64,000 nt of DNA from Tissierellia bacterium (GCA_012513395.1 JAAZCH010000265.1:1-64000); one strand, 5' to 3'; shown: positions 47,701 through 55,724, counted from the stretch's first letter. Notes: generated from the letters alone by a model not told the origin. Numbers and translations are program-made.

Positions 47701-47871
47701 GATTCCAGGTCTACCATTTGCTGTCGGTGGTCCTTCATAAAAGACATATGACGGAGATTCTTCTCTTTCCTTTATGGATAAATCTAATAAGTCTATTTTA
47801 TTCCAATATTCTATGAGTTCTTTCTCCCGCTCATCGACGTGTTTTTCAGATAATTCTCTTAACAATTCCAA
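44770..47871 (-). CDS. ileS: Isoleucyl-tRNA synthetase, type 2 (eukaryote-like)
   Basis: Charges tRNA-Ile. The 1033-residue class I synthetase has the HIGH-region motif as RPGIHHVMART (about 54-64), GWDTHGLPVE, a large editing domain, DQTRGWFYS and KMSKSRGN (about 600). Length and these motif forms match the type 2 IleRS clade, whose members are typically insensitive to mupirocin. Start is TTG at 47871, nine bases after AGGAGG; an ATG one base after the ribosome site opens only a six-codon out-of-frame ORF. No T-box precedes it; a promoter and a short leader hairpin do. Confidence 0.96.
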   Translation of the reverse strand: MELLRELSEKHVDEREKELIEYWNKIDLLDLSIKEREESPSYVFYEGPPTANGRPGIHHVMARTLKDLTCRYKTMRGFKVKRKAGWDTHGLPVEIEVEKKLGLKSKQDIEKFGIEKFNQICKESVFEYEKEWREMTERMGYLIDMEDPYITLDNDYIETVWWILDSMFKDGLLYEGHKILPYCARCGTGLASHEVAQGYKLDKTETVYVKFKIKDKDEYFLVWTTTPWTLPSNVLLTVHPEVTYVKVKNNDEVYILAKDLLDTVLIDEYEIIEEFLGKELEHIEYEQLMPFLQVDKKAFFVTIADYVTTSDGTGIVHTAPAFGEDDYNTGMKYDAPVLNPVDDKGEFTDTPWKGQFVMDADHNIMHYLYDENLLYRRQKVEHNYPHCWRCDKPLIYYAKPSWYIKVTDYKDKMIENNNGVNWYPDYVGEKRFGNWLENLNDWAISRSRYWGTPLPVWRCHDCGNTTSIGSRAELVEKAIEEIDESIELHRPYVDDVHINCEKCGEVMTREEDVIDVWFDSGSMPFAQHHYPFENKENFDQLFPADFINEGIDQTRGWFYSLISIATYVMGKSPYKNVLVNDLILDKDGKKMSKSRGNTVEPNKLFEKYGADALRWYLVYVSPPWVPTRFNEEDIKEVQSKFFRTLRNIYNFLSLYAKTDNIDITSFTIPYEDRPEIDRWLLSRYNSLIKSVRKNMDDFELNRAARDIQEFLLEDFSNWYIRRNRRRFWKSEYDDDKKSVYNTTYEVLLGVVKMIAPITPFIAEELYHNLTGKVSVHVDYYPEHDPSLLDEKLEEKMELVRSIVSLGRVSRENAQIKVRQPLSNVVIDGSYKDIIGDLTELIKEELNVKNVEFAQDITEYMNYSLKPNFKIAGSILGSKIKSFGKFLNEVNPKDFVDELQSGKKISIEINGEETEILEDYVMINIQGKEGFDVSSENNIFIILDTHISEELRNEGYVREVISKVQQLRKQEDLEVLDNIKVYIETDKVIANALKEDLDHFKSEVLALEVDFEGKELEIYDINGIDTGIKIEKLN

Positions 47872-47899
47872 AAAACCATTCCTCCTTTAATATTAAAAA

Positions 47900-47919
47900 T
47901 CCCTACTTTCAAATAGGGA
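47900..47919 (-). terminator. Hairpin with U-run in the ileS leader
   Basis: A 6-bp TCCCTA/TAGGGA stem with an eight-base loop followed by TTTTTAATA on the minus strand, 29 bases before the ileS start and downstream of its promoter. It is either a weak attenuator of ileS or the end of the upstream rrf2 transcript. Confidence 0.45.
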
Positions 47920-47945
47920 CTTAAACTCTTTGAAAATCTACCAAT

Positions 47946-47974
47946 ATTATAGTTTATATTGAAGAAATTATCAA
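47946..47974 (-). promoter_or_regulatory. Vegetative promoter of ileS
   Basis: Minus-strand -35 TTGATA, 17-base spacer, -10 TATAAT, about 75-103 bases upstream of the ileS start and just after the rrf2 stop. Confidence 0.82.
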
Positions 47975-47995
47975 AATTTTATGCATTTTATCAGA

Positions 47996-48400
47996 CTATT
48001 TTTTATTAATTAAATCTTCAAAAGTTACACTATTAAAATTGCTTACTATATCATCTTGAATTCTCTCTAATTCATAATGAACTTCACATAAACCATTGGC
48101 AGCATCACAATAATCCCCTAAGAGGCATTGGTTAATAACCATTTCTCCTGAAATAGAAGCATACACATCATATAGTGTAATTTCTTTAGGGGTTTTTGCA
48201 AGCACATAGCCACCTCTAGGCCCTCTGATAGAATCAATCAAACCAGAAATTAATAATTTTCTTAAAATTCTATAAGTAAATCTTTCTGGAATCAAGAGTT
48301 CATCAGATAAATCCTTGGAACGAAACTTAGTCCCTTCAGGGCTTTTTGCAAATTTTAAGATTATTCTGTATGCATAATCATTTTCTAAATTTAATCTCAT
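47996..48400 (-). CDS. Rrf2-family transcriptional regulator with three conserved cysteines
   Basis: A 134-residue winged-helix regulator. It starts MRLNLENDYAYRI and has the Rrf2 recognition region SGLIDSIRGPRGGYVLA (about 52-68). Three cysteines at about 93, 99 and 106 (C-x5-C-x6-C) resemble the Fe-S ligands of IscR/NsrR-type members, so iron-sulfur, redox or NO sensing is plausible. ATG starts one base after the baiN-like stop, so it is cotranscribed with the flavoprotein; no isc/suf genes are nearby. Confidence 0.88.
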   Translation of the reverse strand: MRLNLENDYAYRIILKFAKSPEGTKFRSKDLSDELLIPERFTYRILRKLLISGLIDSIRGPRGGYVLAKTPKEITLYDVYASISGEMVINQCLLGDYCDAANGLCEVHYELERIQDDIVSNFNSVTFEDLINKK

Positions 48401-48401
48401 C

Positions 48402-49634
48402 TCATCTTCCCTTGTTTTTAATATTTGACCCTGCTACAAAAGCACTTGACCAAGCCCATTGAAGATTGTATCCTCCACAGTCTCCATCAACATCCAATAC
48501 TTCACCGATAAAATATAATCCTTCAACAAATTTAGACTCTAAAGAATGTTCATAAACTTCAACAGTATCTACTCCACCTATTGTACTTTGTGCATTCCCG
48601 AAGCCTTTGTATCCAGTTATTTTAAATCTAAAGTCAGAAAGAGCATTTATAATAGCTTTTGATAGCTTCTCGTCATGATAAATAGAAACTATTTTTTCAT
48701 CTAGTTGAAATTGTACCACATTTAAGACAGATTGTATAAGCTTTTTATTAATTATTCCTATAAAGAAAGAAGTTGCATCAATTCCTTCAAGATTTTTAAC
48801 TCTATCTTCTATCATACTTTGAATTTCATCTGTACTTATCCCTACAATATTTACCCCAATCTCCACATTTTTATCTCTTTTTAACGCTTGTATAGCTAAT
48901 CTAGATAAATCTAAAATTGCAGGTCCACTTAATCCATAATCGGTAAATAAAACATCGCCACTTTTCGTAGATATTTTCTCCCCTTCTACGTATAAGGACG
49001 CATCCGTATCTATTCTTACACCCTTTAGTGACTTCATTTTGTCAAAATTGCTTTCCAATTGCACTATAGTAGGATATTGGTCAATAATATTATGCCCAAA
49101 TTCTTTGGCAAGTCTATATCCGATACCATCAGAGCCACTAGAAGGCATTGCCAAACCGCCAGTTGCAATTACTAAAATATCCGACTCATATTTTTTTAAA
49201 CCATACAGTAAAAATTTGTTATCTTTTTTTATAGTTTTGTTTATTTTTTCATTTAATATTATTTCTACGCCAAGTCTTTCCATCTCTATTCTTAATAAAT
49301 CCAATACACTGGATCCTTGGAGAGAAAGGGGATACACCCTTCCTTCTTTTTCGACAATCGGATAAATTCCTATCGTTTTTAAATATTCCATTGTATCAAA
49401 ATTGTCGAATTTTTCAATAACTTTCATGGGGAAAGTAATATTCTCTGAGTGAAAATTTGTATCGTCCAACTTTTCATTAGTATAGTTACATCTGCCGTTA
49501 CCAGTGGCTAAAAGTTTTTTACCCACTCTATCATTTCTTTCAAATATGCGAACGCTCCAATCTGGATTGGCTTTTTTTATTAAAATCGATAAAAATATTC
49601 CAGATGGTCCTCCACCAATTATGCTAATATTCAT
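48402..49634 (-). CDS. BaiN/HI0933-family FAD-dependent oxidoreductase
   Basis: A 410-residue flavoprotein. GGGPSGIFLS (about 7-16) binds FAD, GKKLLATGNGRCNYTN (about 43-58) is the family signature, and the C-terminal GGYNLQWAWSSAFVAG completes the FAD site. Related proteins include BaiN, proposed in bile acid dehydroxylation, but most members are uncharacterised, so no substrate is assigned. Ribosome site AAGGAG upstream; eight bases after the ABC permease. Confidence 0.88.
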   Translation of the reverse strand: MNISIIGGGPSGIFLSILIKKANPDWSVRIFERNDRVGKKLLATGNGRCNYTNEKLDDTNFHSENITFPMKVIEKFDNFDTMEYLKTIGIYPIVEKEGRVYPLSLQGSSVLDLLRIEMERLGVEIILNEKINKTIKKDNKFLLYGLKKYESDILVIATGGLAMPSSGSDGIGYRLAKEFGHNIIDQYPTIVQLESNFDKMKSLKGVRIDTDASLYVEGEKISTKSGDVLFTDYGLSGPAILDLSRLAIQALKRDKNVEIGVNIVGISTDEIQSMIEDRVKNLEGIDATSFFIGIINKKLIQSVLNVVQFQLDEKIVSIYHDEKLSKAIINALSDFRFKITGYKGFGNAQSTIGGVDTVEVYEHSLESKFVEGLYFIGEVLDVDGDCGGYNLQWAWSSAFVAGSNIKNKGR

Positions 49635-49642
49635 ATTGCTCC

Positions 49643-52600
49643 TTAATCTACACTCTTAAGCGCTTCAACCATATCAATTTTCTTTAATTTAAGATACATT
49701 AATACCATTACAATCATTGTAAAAATTAAAGTCAGTACAGCAGAAATTCCATATGCCAAAGGATAATTAGGATTTCCAAACATTACATTTGAAGGTGCAA
49801 ATGACGATAGAATAAATTCCACAATAGATCTTCCTAAAAACATCCCAAAACCAATTCCTATTAACGACAAAACGAATGTCTCTTTATAAACATACTCAGT
49901 TAACTCATTTGTATAAAACCCTAGAACTTTCATAGTCGACAATTCTCGTATTCTCTCAGAAACATTGATGTTTGTGAGATTGTATAAAACAACCAAGGAT
50001 AATAACATTGCTATTACCACAATAATTATTATTACTGAATCTATAGAATCAACCGTGTCATTCATAGTAGCCTTTGCAATTCTACTAGAAATTGAACTAA
50101 TAATATTTTCATCAGATAGAATTTCTTCAGATGTAGCATCTTCCGCTATCTCACTATTATCAATTAAGTCTACTAAGAGCATATTTACGCTTATATCATT
50201 ACCCAAAAGCTTATTAAAATAGTTTTCCTTAATGTAAATACCGTGACCTATATAAAATTCAGCAATACCATTTAATTTCATTTCTACTACTTCGTCTTCA
50301 ACTTCAACTTCAAAAGTATCTCCTTCGGTTAGGTCCATTAATTTAGCAAGTTTTTCAGTCATAATTACTCCATCATCTGAAAATTCTATATGCTCATTAT
50401 TATTCCTTGTTCTAAAATTTACCAATTGATCCAACTTGTTGTCCATGTCAACAATCAAAGAAACATCTTGTGTTCCTTCTCCTGGAATTTGTAGTTTTAA
50501 TATCCTAAAGTTTGTTTTAGCATAATTTGAAATATTTTTGTTGTTTTCTATTTCTTTGACTGTTCTCTCAAAATCTTTATCATCTATATCTTCTTCAGTT
50601 GCAAACATGATGTCGTAAGCTTGTATTTCTTCAAATTGTAACATCACTACACTTTGTATAGAAAACTTCATTCCAAAACCTAGAATCAATATACCCATAC
50701 AGCCTGCTACGCCAATTATCGTCATAGCCATTCGGTCCTTATACCTAAAAATGTTTCTAGCAGTTATTTTGTTCATAAAGCCAAGTCTATTCCAAAGGGG
50801 TTTAATTCTCTCCATGAAAATTCGAAATCCAGACTTGGGAGCTTTAGGCCTTAACAATGACGCCGTATTTTCCTTCAATGTCTTATTTACAGATAGATAA
50901 GCTGAAAAGGTAGTAGTTATTATTGCTAAAACCATACCTATTAAAAACAAGCTTATAGAGTTCATTTTAAGTACTTCAGAAAAAATCATTCCCTCCATAT
51001 ATATGCCATAAATAAGTGGGCCGACAAATTTCTGTCCTATTATCGTACCCAGTATAGTACCTACAATTCCCGATACACCACCAAATAAAATAAATTTAGA
51101 AGAAATTACATCATTTGTATACCCTAAGCCCTTATAAGTTCCTATTAAGACTCTTCTTTCATCAACCATTCGTGTCATGGATGTAAATGCAACTAATAAA
51201 GCTATTAGTAAAGCTAGTATAGATAGAACTATAGCTAATATTCTTAAGCTCACAGGTAATCCTTTAACCGTATGATAATTAGAATCCGCACTTCGGGAGT
51301 CTATCATGAAATTGGGTTCTTTAAGCTTCATTAATTTCTCTTTTGCATCGGCAATTTCTATTTCTGCATCAGAAATTTCTAGTAGAGCATCAGAAGATTT
51401 TTCCTCAAACTCTTTTTCACCTTCTCTAAACTCTTCTAAGCCTTCTTCATATTCTTTTAATCCATCTTCATACTCTATTTTACCGTCTCTTAAATCTATA
51501 ATTCCTTGCTGATAATCTGCTTCTCCCTGTTCCAATTCTTTTTTTGCATCTGCCAACTCACGTCTGCCTTTTACTAGCTCTGACTCAAGTGTTCTTTCTG
51601 CATCTGCTATGTCAATTAGTCCTTGGTTATATTCTGCTTCGCCTTCTCGTAAGTCTCTTTCGCCTTTTTCAAGTTCTAATCTACCTTCTTCGACTTTATT
51701 AATTCCATCTTGCAACTCCAATCTGCCTTTTTCCAGCTCGGACTTAGCTTCGTCTAGTTTAATCTTCCCAAGTCGTAATTCTTTCTCGGCTTCATTTATA
51801 GATTCGTCGGAATAATCTATCACTTCATCAGGAACCCTTCCTTCTTTTTCAACTTTTTCAAAATTGGATAGCTGTTCTTTTGCTAAGTTCAATTGATTGG
51901 TTTTATTATTTAAATTTGATTCCTCTGAAGCAATAAGTCCTCTTAACTCAGCAATTTTTTCCTCCACGGCAGTTTTGTCTTCCGTAGTTTCAAGAATACT
52001 CTGATTGTAACTAAGTTGTGCTTTATAGTTATTCAAATTACTTTGATGATTGGCGATTTGTCCTGTAAGTGTGGAAATAGATGCTTCCAATTCTCCCTTG
52101 TTTTTGGCTTTGTTAATCTCACCAAGTCGAATTTCTTTACTGATACGAATTTTTTCTTTCATTTCATCTAATTCAGCTTTGCCATCTTCGTACAGTTTTA
52201 AATTGTCGTTGTAAAGTTTTTCACCATCTGCGAATTTCTTTTTAGCATCTTCTAATTCTGCCAATCCATCTTCGTACTCTTTTCTTCCCTTTACAAGATC
52301 TGCCCGACCTTTCTCCAGTTCTAGTTTAGCATCTTGCAATTTTATTTTTCCGTCGGCTATTTCTTTTCTAGCATCGACTTCTGAATCTCTTAGTTCAGTT
52401 ATTCCTTCTTCATACTTTTTCCAACCTTCGTTGAGTTCTTGTCTGGCTTCCATCAATGCAATCTCGCCGTCTTTTATTTCGATTTTTGCTTCTAATAATT
52501 TTATTCTACCGTCGTCTAGCTCTTGCCTTCCATCTTCTAGCTCTTGTTTAGCTTCTTCTAATTCCTTTTTTGCTTTTTCTATTTCTGATTCAGCTTCTTC

Positions 52601-53383
52601 AATACTCTCATCAGCTTCTTCGCGTACTTCCAGCATTCTAGTTTTTGGTCTGTCTTTAAATGACTCTTCTAAACTGATTAATAACTTTTGTACACTTTCT
52701 TCGTATTCATCACTAGAGCTAGCTAATTCTAAAAATCCTTTTCCTTTTACTCTCGCCTTCGTATAATAATCAGTAGCAAACTCAGATTTTCTAACATATC
52801 CAAAAGAGCTTATAATTCCACTTCCTATTGTTGAAAGTTCCCTAGTGTCCACTGTGAGATGTTCAAGAGATCTAACCAGTCCCACTACGGTATATGTATT
52901 TAGTTTTAATTCTTCTATATCCTTTGAATTTTTTCCATCGACAAAGGAAATGGCATCTCCTATAGATAATTTTTCATTAAAAAAATCGTAGCCTAGAACT
53001 ATCTCACCCTTTTCTTCTGGTAATCTTCCTTCAATCAAAATTAAATTTGTAATACTATCAGGTAAGTTCTCTATTTTTACTATATTAGATGTATTTTCTA
53101 CAAATACGTCTACAGATTTTACCATTTCAAAATCTTCTACCATAGTATTAGTAGCGATGATTACCTCATCAGCCTCAGCTAAACCTAGTGTAGAAGTTAT
53201 AGTTGCATCATGTAAGTTATATTTTTTATAGTAGGTCTCTGGAATATCTTCAAGTAAAATAGTAGCCATGAAAACGCCAGAAAAAGCTATCATACTTATT
53301 AATAGCAGCGCCATTATAGAGAAGAATCTACCTTTGTTCGCTTTTACTTCTCTGATAATATCTTTTAAAACAGTATTATTCAT
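49643..53383 (-). CDS. ABC exporter permease (FtsX/MacB-like) with long coiled-coil domain
   Basis: A 1246-residue permease partner of the ATPase directly upstream. TM1 lies at about 20-42, followed by an extracytoplasmic domain (about 45-250). Residues about 260-690 form two long Glu/Lys-rich coiled-coil arms with repeated ELxxGRxEL/EYEDGLxEL-type heptads, interrupted by a less regular stretch near 410-530. Two FtsX domains with three spans each follow (about 745-860 and 1120-1240) around a second extracytoplasmic domain. The ATG at 53383 overlaps nothing and has GAGTGG six bases upstream. Substrate unknown; lipid, peptide or cell-wall-linked export is inference. Confidence 0.88.
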   Translation of the reverse strand: MNNTVLKDIIREVKANKGRFFSIMALLLISMIAFSGVFMATILLEDIPETYYKKYNLHDATITSTLGLAEADEVIIATNTMVEDFEMVKSVDVFVENTSNIVKIENLPDSITNLILIEGRLPEEKGEIVLGYDFFNEKLSIGDAISFVDGKNSKDIEELKLNTYTVVGLVRSLEHLTVDTRELSTIGSGIISSFGYVRKSEFATDYYTKARVKGKGFLELASSSDEYEESVQKLLISLEESFKDRPKTRMLEVREEADESIEEAESEIEKAKKELEEAKQELEDGRQELDDGRIKLLEAKIEIKDGEIALMEARQELNEGWKKYEEGITELRDSEVDARKEIADGKIKLQDAKLELEKGRADLVKGRKEYEDGLAELEDAKKKFADGEKLYNDNLKLYEDGKAELDEMKEKIRISKEIRLGEINKAKNKGELEASISTLTGQIANHQSNLNNYKAQLSYNQSILETTEDKTAVEEKIAELRGLIASEESNLNNKTNQLNLAKEQLSNFEKVEKEGRVPDEVIDYSDESINEAEKELRLGKIKLDEAKSELEKGRLELQDGINKVEEGRLELEKGERDLREGEAEYNQGLIDIADAERTLESELVKGRRELADAKKELEQGEADYQQGIIDLRDGKIEYEDGLKEYEEGLEEFREGEKEFEEKSSDALLEISDAEIEIADAKEKLMKLKEPNFMIDSRSADSNYHTVKGLPVSLRILAIVLSILALLIALLVAFTSMTRMVDERRVLIGTYKGLGYTNDVISSKFILFGGVSGIVGTILGTIIGQKFVGPLIYGIYMEGMIFSEVLKMNSISLFLIGMVLAIITTTFSAYLSVNKTLKENTASLLRPKAPKSGFRIFMERIKPLWNRLGFMNKITARNIFRYKDRMAMTIIGVAGCMGILILGFGMKFSIQSVVMLQFEEIQAYDIMFATEEDIDDKDFERTVKEIENNKNISNYAKTNFRILKLQIPGEGTQDVSLIVDMDNKLDQLVNFRTRNNNEHIEFSDDGVIMTEKLAKLMDLTEGDTFEVEVEDEVVEMKLNGIAEFYIGHGIYIKENYFNKLLGNDISVNMLLVDLIDNSEIAEDATSEEILSDENIISSISSRIAKATMNDTVDSIDSVIIIIVVIAMLLSLVVLYNLTNINVSERIRELSTMKVLGFYTNELTEYVYKETFVLSLIGIGFGMFLGRSIVEFILSSFAPSNVMFGNPNYPLAYGISAVLTLIFTMIVMVLMYLKLKKIDMVEALKSVD

Positions 53384-53385
53384 AT

Positions 53386-54087
53386 TTACCACTCAATCAA
53401 ATCGATAGAGATAGGATTAGGGTTTAATTGTATATCTCTAACCTTTGCATCACTAATTTCAATGAGTTTGTTTGCCATGGGTGCTATTGCCTTGTTATGG
53501 GTTATGACAATGACAGTTGCACCAAAATCTTCTATAGTATCGTATAAAAGCTTTAATATCTGTTTTCCTGTATTATAATCCAATGCACCAGTCGGCTCAT
53601 CGCATAAGAGCAATTTAGGGTTTTTTGCTATTGCTCTAGCTATAGCAGCCCTTTGTTGCTCACCACCAGATAACTGAGAGGGAAAATTATTCAATCTTTC
53701 TCCAAGTCCAACCTTTTCTAATATTTCTCTCGGGTCCAATGGATCTTCTGAAAGTTCCGTAGCTAATTCCACATTTTCCAAAGTCGTTAAATTGGGTACC
53801 AAATTATAAAATTGAAACACAAAACCGACATCACGTCTTCTATAGCCAGTTAACTCTTTTTCATTATACTTAGCTATATTTTTCCCATCCACAATTACGT
53901 CACCCTCATCTGCTTTATCCATCCCACCCAAAATATTTAGGAGAGTAGATTTTCCTGCTCCAGATGGACCAACGATAACGTTAAATTGCTTTTTATCAAT
54001 ATCAAATGTAATGCCATTATTTGCTATTATTTTTGTTTCACCCATTTGGTAAAATTTATAAACATCTTTAAATTCAACAAATGCCAT
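53386..54087 (-). CDS. ABC transporter ATP-binding protein (MacB/LolD type)
   Basis: A 233-residue ATPase driving the adjacent FtsX-type permease. Walker A GPSGAGKST (about 39-47), the Q-loop in FVFQFYNLVPNL, signature LSGGEQQR (about 140-147), Walker B LLLCDEPTGALD (about 158-169) and switch H in VITHN are intact. The ATG at 54087 has GAGGTG four bases upstream; the earlier in-frame TTG overlaps that site. It ends with the stop two bases before the permease start. Confidence 0.95.
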   Translation of the reverse strand: MAFVEFKDVYKFYQMGETKIIANNGITFDIDKKQFNVIVGPSGAGKSTLLNILGGMDKADEGDVIVDGKNIAKYNEKELTGYRRRDVGFVFQFYNLVPNLTTLENVELATELSEDPLDPREILEKVGLGERLNNFPSQLSGGEQQRAAIARAIAKNPKLLLCDEPTGALDYNTGKQILKLLYDTIEDFGATVIVITHNKAIAPMANKLIEISDAKVRDIQLNPNPISIDLIEW

Positions 54088-54104
54088 AAAGCACCTCAAA
54101 TATT

Positions 54105-54132
54105 ATTATACACTAATAAAAGAAAATGTCCT
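54105..54132 (-). promoter_or_regulatory. Candidate promoter of the ABC exporter unit
   Basis: Minus-strand -10 TATAAT with AGGACA 16 bases upstream as a -35 (four of six consensus bases). The -35 lies in the 3' arm of the preceding terminator. Confidence 0.5.
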
Positions 54133-54150
54133 TAATTATATATTAAGGAC
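54128..54150 (-). terminator. Terminator after the NlpC/P60 gene
   Basis: A 9-bp stem (GTCCTTAAT/ATTAAGGAC) with a five-base AT loop followed by ATTTTCTTTTATT on the minus strand. Confidence 0.78.
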
Positions 54151-54182
54151 ACCAATTTTTCATATTTTATTGTTATTTAATT

Positions 54183-55268
54183 TTAGTCTAACCATCTTCT
54201 CGCATGGGAGAAATTATTTTGGAAATAATATCCGCTGATTGGATCTTTAATTATCTTTCCTTGGTTATTAGATGCGTGAATCATCATGCCATCTCCAACG
54301 TATAAACCTACGTGTGAAATTGTGCTACTACCGCTGCTAGTAAAGAAAAGTAAGTCTCCAGTTTGTAAATCTTCTCCTTCAACTAATTCTCCAACTTCAG
54401 CCATTTGTCTTGATGATCTAGGCATTTTTATATCTGTAAATTCACCATAAAGTGCATATACCATTCCTGAACAGTCATATCCTGCTTTACCAACATCGCC
54501 ATATACATAAGGAGATCCTATTAAAGTCTCTGCCTTATTAGCTATACTCAATGCTGTTGCACTCGCGTTTACTCTTGAGTCTCCAGACATTGGAACTATT
54601 TTTTTTACAGGAACATCTTCTACAGATTTTTTAACTTCTTCTGGTTTTTCAAATAGGCTTATTGAATTCTTTGAAACTTGATACTTATTCTCAAATTCGT
54701 CAAATATAATAAAATAATCTCGTTCAAACCATGCTACTTTGACACTATCACCCTTATTAATATTAAGTGTATTAGTTCCATTGTTCGCGTTGATATTGTC
54801 TATAGCAATACCTTCAACAATATTTCTTATTCTATCTGGATCCAAATCTGATTTATTAACATATCCAGTTAAACCATCACTTGCTCTCACAAGGGCTTGG
54901 TCTCCCCTATTTTCTACAAAAGTTAAGTATTCATCTAGGAATAATAATCTTATTACCTCGCCTGAATTGTCATATAAAGGTGTATTATTCAATACAGTAT
55001 ATCCATTGACACCATTATCTACCTTTAGAAGATATTCTTTAGGGACATAGAATCTTGTACCATCAGCAGATTCTACATGGTAAGTAGTTTTACTCGCCCC
55101 TTCTCCTATTATTTCGGCCCTATTATTAGGACTATAATTTACTTCAACACCGTTGTTAAGCCTTGCATTGAAGCTACTCACGAAAATTCCTGTATCTTTA
55201 AAACCTATTAGTCCTAAAACAAGAACTATTATAAGGCCCGTTGGAATCCTCATCTTGCTTTTTTGCAA
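54183..55268 (-). CDS. Secreted or anchored NlpC/P60 cell wall endopeptidase with SH3-like domains
   Basis: A peptidoglycan endopeptidase of about 361 residues. An N-terminal hydrophobic segment (RIPTGLIIVLVLGLIGF) serves as signal or anchor, SH3-like regions follow (about 40-220), and the C-terminal NlpC/P60 domain has the catalytic Cys in GYDCSGMVY and His in ISHVGLYVG, with IHASN completing the site. The best start is TTG at 55268, eight bases after AGGAG; a GTG three codons upstream overlaps the ribosome site and an ATG at 55253 is 23 bases from it. It has its own promoter and terminator. Confidence 0.9.
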   Translation of the reverse strand: MQKSKMRIPTGLIIVLVLGLIGFKDTGIFVSSFNARLNNGVEVNYSPNNRAEIIGEGASKTTYHVESADGTRFYVPKEYLLKVDNGVNGYTVLNNTPLYDNSGEVIRLLFLDEYLTFVENRGDQALVRASDGLTGYVNKSDLDPDRIRNIVEGIAIDNINANNGTNTLNINKGDSVKVAWFERDYFIIFDEFENKYQVSKNSISLFEKPEEVKKSVEDVPVKKIVPMSGDSRVNASATALSIANKAETLIGSPYVYGDVGKAGYDCSGMVYALYGEFTDIKMPRSSRQMAEVGELVEGEDLQTGDLLFFTSSGSSTISHVGLYVGDGMMIHASNNQGKIIKDPISGYYFQNNFSHARRWLD

Positions 55269-55313
55269 CTCTAACACTCCTTTTTTCTTTTTTTTACTTT
55301 CTTAACAAATAGA

Positions 55314-55342
55314 ATTATAATCTATTAGTTTCCAAAAAGCAA
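55314..55342 (-). promoter_or_regulatory. Promoter of the NlpC/P60 gene
   Basis: Minus-strand -35 TTGCTT, 17-base spacer, -10 TATAAT. The -35 begins just after the U-tract of the RNase P RNA terminator. Confidence 0.65.
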
Positions 55343-55345
55343 CAA

Positions 55346-55390
55346 AAAAGTTACAAAATGTTTACAATTCTTTTCCATTTTGTAACTTTT
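55346..55390 (-). terminator. Terminator after rnpB
   Basis: An 11-bp GTTACAAAATG/CATTTTGTAAC stem, extendable by AAAA/TTTT, with a 15-base loop and followed by TTTTTT on the minus strand. It lies 22 bases beyond the 3' end of the RNase P RNA. Confidence 0.85.
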
Positions 55391-55411
55391 GTCATCAAAA
55401 TATAATAATAA

Positions 55412-55718
55412 GAGTACATCTATAAGCCGTGTTCTGTGTTCGCTGATCATTAATCTGGGCTATTTGTTGCCAAAAAGCTCTAGCGATCTACCATCTGACC
55501 TCTCGGTCCCATTTGATCTTTCTCCTGACGGGGTTTACATAGCCACATAATCTCTTATGTGCTGGTGAGCTCTTACTTCACCTTTCCATCCTTACCTGTA
55601 AAACAGGCGGTATCTCTCTGTTGCACTAGCCTTAGGGTCGCCCCCACTGGACGTTATCCAGCGTCATTTTATGGAGCACGGACTTTCCTCACTTTACGTG
55701 TAATCAGCCAATGTACTC
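55412..55718 (-). ncRNA. rnpB: RNase P catalytic RNA
   Basis: Ribozyme that trims tRNA 5' leaders. On the minus strand the RNA opens with GAGTACAT and ends with the exact complement ATGTACTC, forming an 8-bp P1. Conserved blocks appear in order: GAGGAAAGTCCGTGCTCC (P4 5' side), ACAGAGAGATACCGCC, GGATGGAAAGGTGAAG, AAACCCC, and the 3' P4 block ACAGAACACGGCTTAT. The 307-base length is short for bacterial RNase P RNA. A promoter (55725-55753) and terminator flank it. Confidence 0.96.
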
Positions 55719-55724
55719 TAAGAT

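Noticed and set aside
47872..47995. T-box upstream of ileS
   Set aside because: No GGTGGNACC-type core or Stem I; only a short hairpin is present.
51306..52766. Several plus-strand serine-rich ORFs opposite the ABC permease
   Set aside because: They mirror the Glu/Lys-rich coiled-coil codons (GAA/GAG read antisense as Ser/Phe). No independent start signals.
49643..53383. Possible tandem DNA repeat in the coiled-coil region
   Set aside because: The repetition is at the protein heptad level with divergent codons; no long identical DNA units were seen.
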